A stretch of 64,000 nt of DNA. Source: CAWABB01 sp963701735 (GTDB lineage Bacteria > Bacteroidota > Ignavibacteria > UBA10030 > UBA6906). The stretch spans positions 15,321 through 79,320 of the forward strand of contig CAVPBI010000001.1 of the NCBI GenBank assembly GCA_963701735.1, written 5' to 3'. Below, in pieces: positions 63,223 through 64,000 of this stretch. The stretch's first letter is position 1; every line of letters starts with the position of its first letter. The position numbers and the translations under genes were made by a program. The notes beneath the pieces are model-generated. The model did not search any database and was not told the origin of the DNA. It was given only the letters and a program-made list of their open reading frames with translations.

Positions 63223-63619
63223 TCGTATCGATTTCTATGGGAGCCGCTATTGTGTACGCGGATGAAGTTTTGAAGAGGGACACCTCCTTCAGATCCAATT
63301 CCGATTCACGATGCCACGCCCTAATAGAAGAGCCTATGATGGTTCTCTTAACCCGGATGGACTTTTGAAGAGGTACAAGAGGGGAAGGGGAAGAAAGGGT
63401 AAGAAGTGAAAGCCCCAGTCCCCGCCGGTCGGAGCGAGAAGTGCGAATGCGTGAAGGAGCAGAACGATCCCTGCCGCTCCCCGCGATGACGATGGTCGGA
63501 AGATGTCCTGGGGGATTCTGGCGCATGAGGAGGCCGAAGGGGGCTCCGGGGCTGAGCCGGGTTGTTCGACTAATGTAGTGAGGAAAAACCGGAAATGTCA
63601 CGGGCGCCAAGCCGGAGCG
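63223..63619 (+). other. Region without a recognisable gene
   Basis: About 400 bp. Contains a short imperfect repeat, GATGAAGTTTTGAAGAGG and GATGGACTTTTGAAGAGG, about 90 bp apart. Open frames here look random. Confidence 0.4.
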
Positions 63620-64000
63620 GGTAACACCATACTCCCGGAGGAGCCGGATTACATAGTCATAGTTCTCCCCGGAGACGTTGCTGGGGACGGAGTGATCTGA
63701 TTGAACGATATACCCTCCCCCTTTTGGCAGCATTCAGCTTGTGGAGGACCATCTGCTTGATCTCCTCCCGCGATCCGTTGGCCCAGGTCACCACGTCGAG
63801 ATTACCGCAGAACCCGATCTGGTGACCGTATTCTTTCCGCAGTTCCACCACGTCCAGCCCGGCCTTCGCCTCGAGCGGATTGTATGCGTCGATGCCGATC
63901 TCGATGAAGTCCGGAAATATGCGCTTCACATTTCCGCATCCGTGATAGATGACCGGAAGGCCGTGCGCGTGACATTTCTCGACGATGGCCTTGACCACAG
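63620..64000 (-). CDS. URO-D superfamily protein, partial and frameshifted
   Basis: Enters from the window end. It reads KAIVEKCHAHGLPVIYHGCGNVKRIFPDFIEIGIDAYNPLEAKAG, with the metal-binding HxC, then GFCGNLDVVTWANGSREEIKQMVLHKLNAAK. There the frame breaks at AAAAGGGGG (63722-63730), and GGGYIVQSDHSVPSNVSGENYDYVIRLLREYG continues one frame over. The GGGYIxxxDHSVP block is normal for this family, so the break is a simple indel. No clear native stop follows. It belongs to the same superfamily as the gene at 12460 but is not close to it. Confidence 0.7.

Noticed and set aside
63029..63733. Single 234-codon minus-strand frame
   Set aside because: It is a chance join of three things: the URO-D C-terminus after its frameshift, noncoding DNA, and an out-of-frame reading of the MITE-like element.
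1..64000. tRNA, rRNA, riboswitch or CRISPR array
   Set aside because: No cloverleaf, rRNA core sequence, known riboswitch core or regularly spaced repeat was seen by eye; a covariance-model scan would be needed to exclude small RNAs.

Overview
The window looks like a GC-rich, Gram-negative member of the Bacteroidota/Chlorobiota-Ignavibacteriota (FCB) assemblage. The main evidence is at least five secreted proteins with the 'NPFNPsTtIrY...GLxSGVYFYRL' C-terminal sorting domain (type IX secretion style), two TonB-dependent receptors with carboxypeptidase-regulatory N-domains, a Lol-like transport operon and Tat/lipoprotein signals. Species cannot be fixed from the sequence alone. No rRNA, tRNA or CRISPR array was seen.

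Region 1 (1-23.3 kb) is a plant-cell-wall saccharide locus. It has a truncated GH78 alpha-L-rhamnosidase, a PAS/sigma54 activator, a GH2 enzyme, a GH51 arabinofuranosidase, an MFS sugar porter (frameshifted) and a URO-D-superfamily protein. Further on come a beta-helix lipoprotein, a ThuA-HEAT-ThuA protein (frameshifted), a Tat-exported Gfo/Idh/MocA oxidoreductase and a secreted AGE-type epimerase-like protein. Together they suggest release of rhamnose and arabinose outside the cell, uptake, and oxidation or epimerisation.

Region 2 (23.3-25.2 kb) is a compact two-gene element. It is bounded by perfect 17-bp inverted repeats, carries an A7 run placed to fuse the two proteins by -1 slippage, and abuts a rubrerythrin gene that has lost its 5' part. 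Its two proteins resemble the uncharacterised DUF1670 family. This is the best candidate for an undescribed mobile system in the window.

Region 3 (25.2-43.6 kb) holds housekeeping and accessory genes: a methyltransferase, tyrosine phenol-lyase, a creatininase-family amidohydrolase, small membrane proteins, a BNR-propeller exported protein, RsgA, a TonB receptor, a Mug-like glycosylase and a 14-repeat exported propeller. Relics of a Ser/Thr kinase and of a hip toxin locus lie between them.

Region 4 (44.0-59.2 kb) is an envelope operon, mostly joined by ATGA/GTGA overlaps. It encodes an outer-membrane barrel, a LolD-like ATPase, two FtsX permeases and a LolA-like protein, followed by a phosphotransferase of rifampin-phosphotransferase architecture, a membrane-anchored chelatase-like protein, a PlsY-like acyltransferase and a TonB receptor. 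A second PlsY-like gene follows after an inserted hipBST toxin-antitoxin cassette. The set suggests synthesis and export of a modified lipid or lipid-linked molecule (inference).

Region 5 (59.2-64.0 kb) is broken: two remnants of one transposon family (one a 165-bp deletion derivative with both terminal repeats), an M6 peptidase with about seven indels, a nucleotidyltransferase-HEPN gene with two, and a partial URO-D gene. Most indels fall in short homopolymers while the surrounding protein remains readable, so sequencing error is as likely as gene decay.
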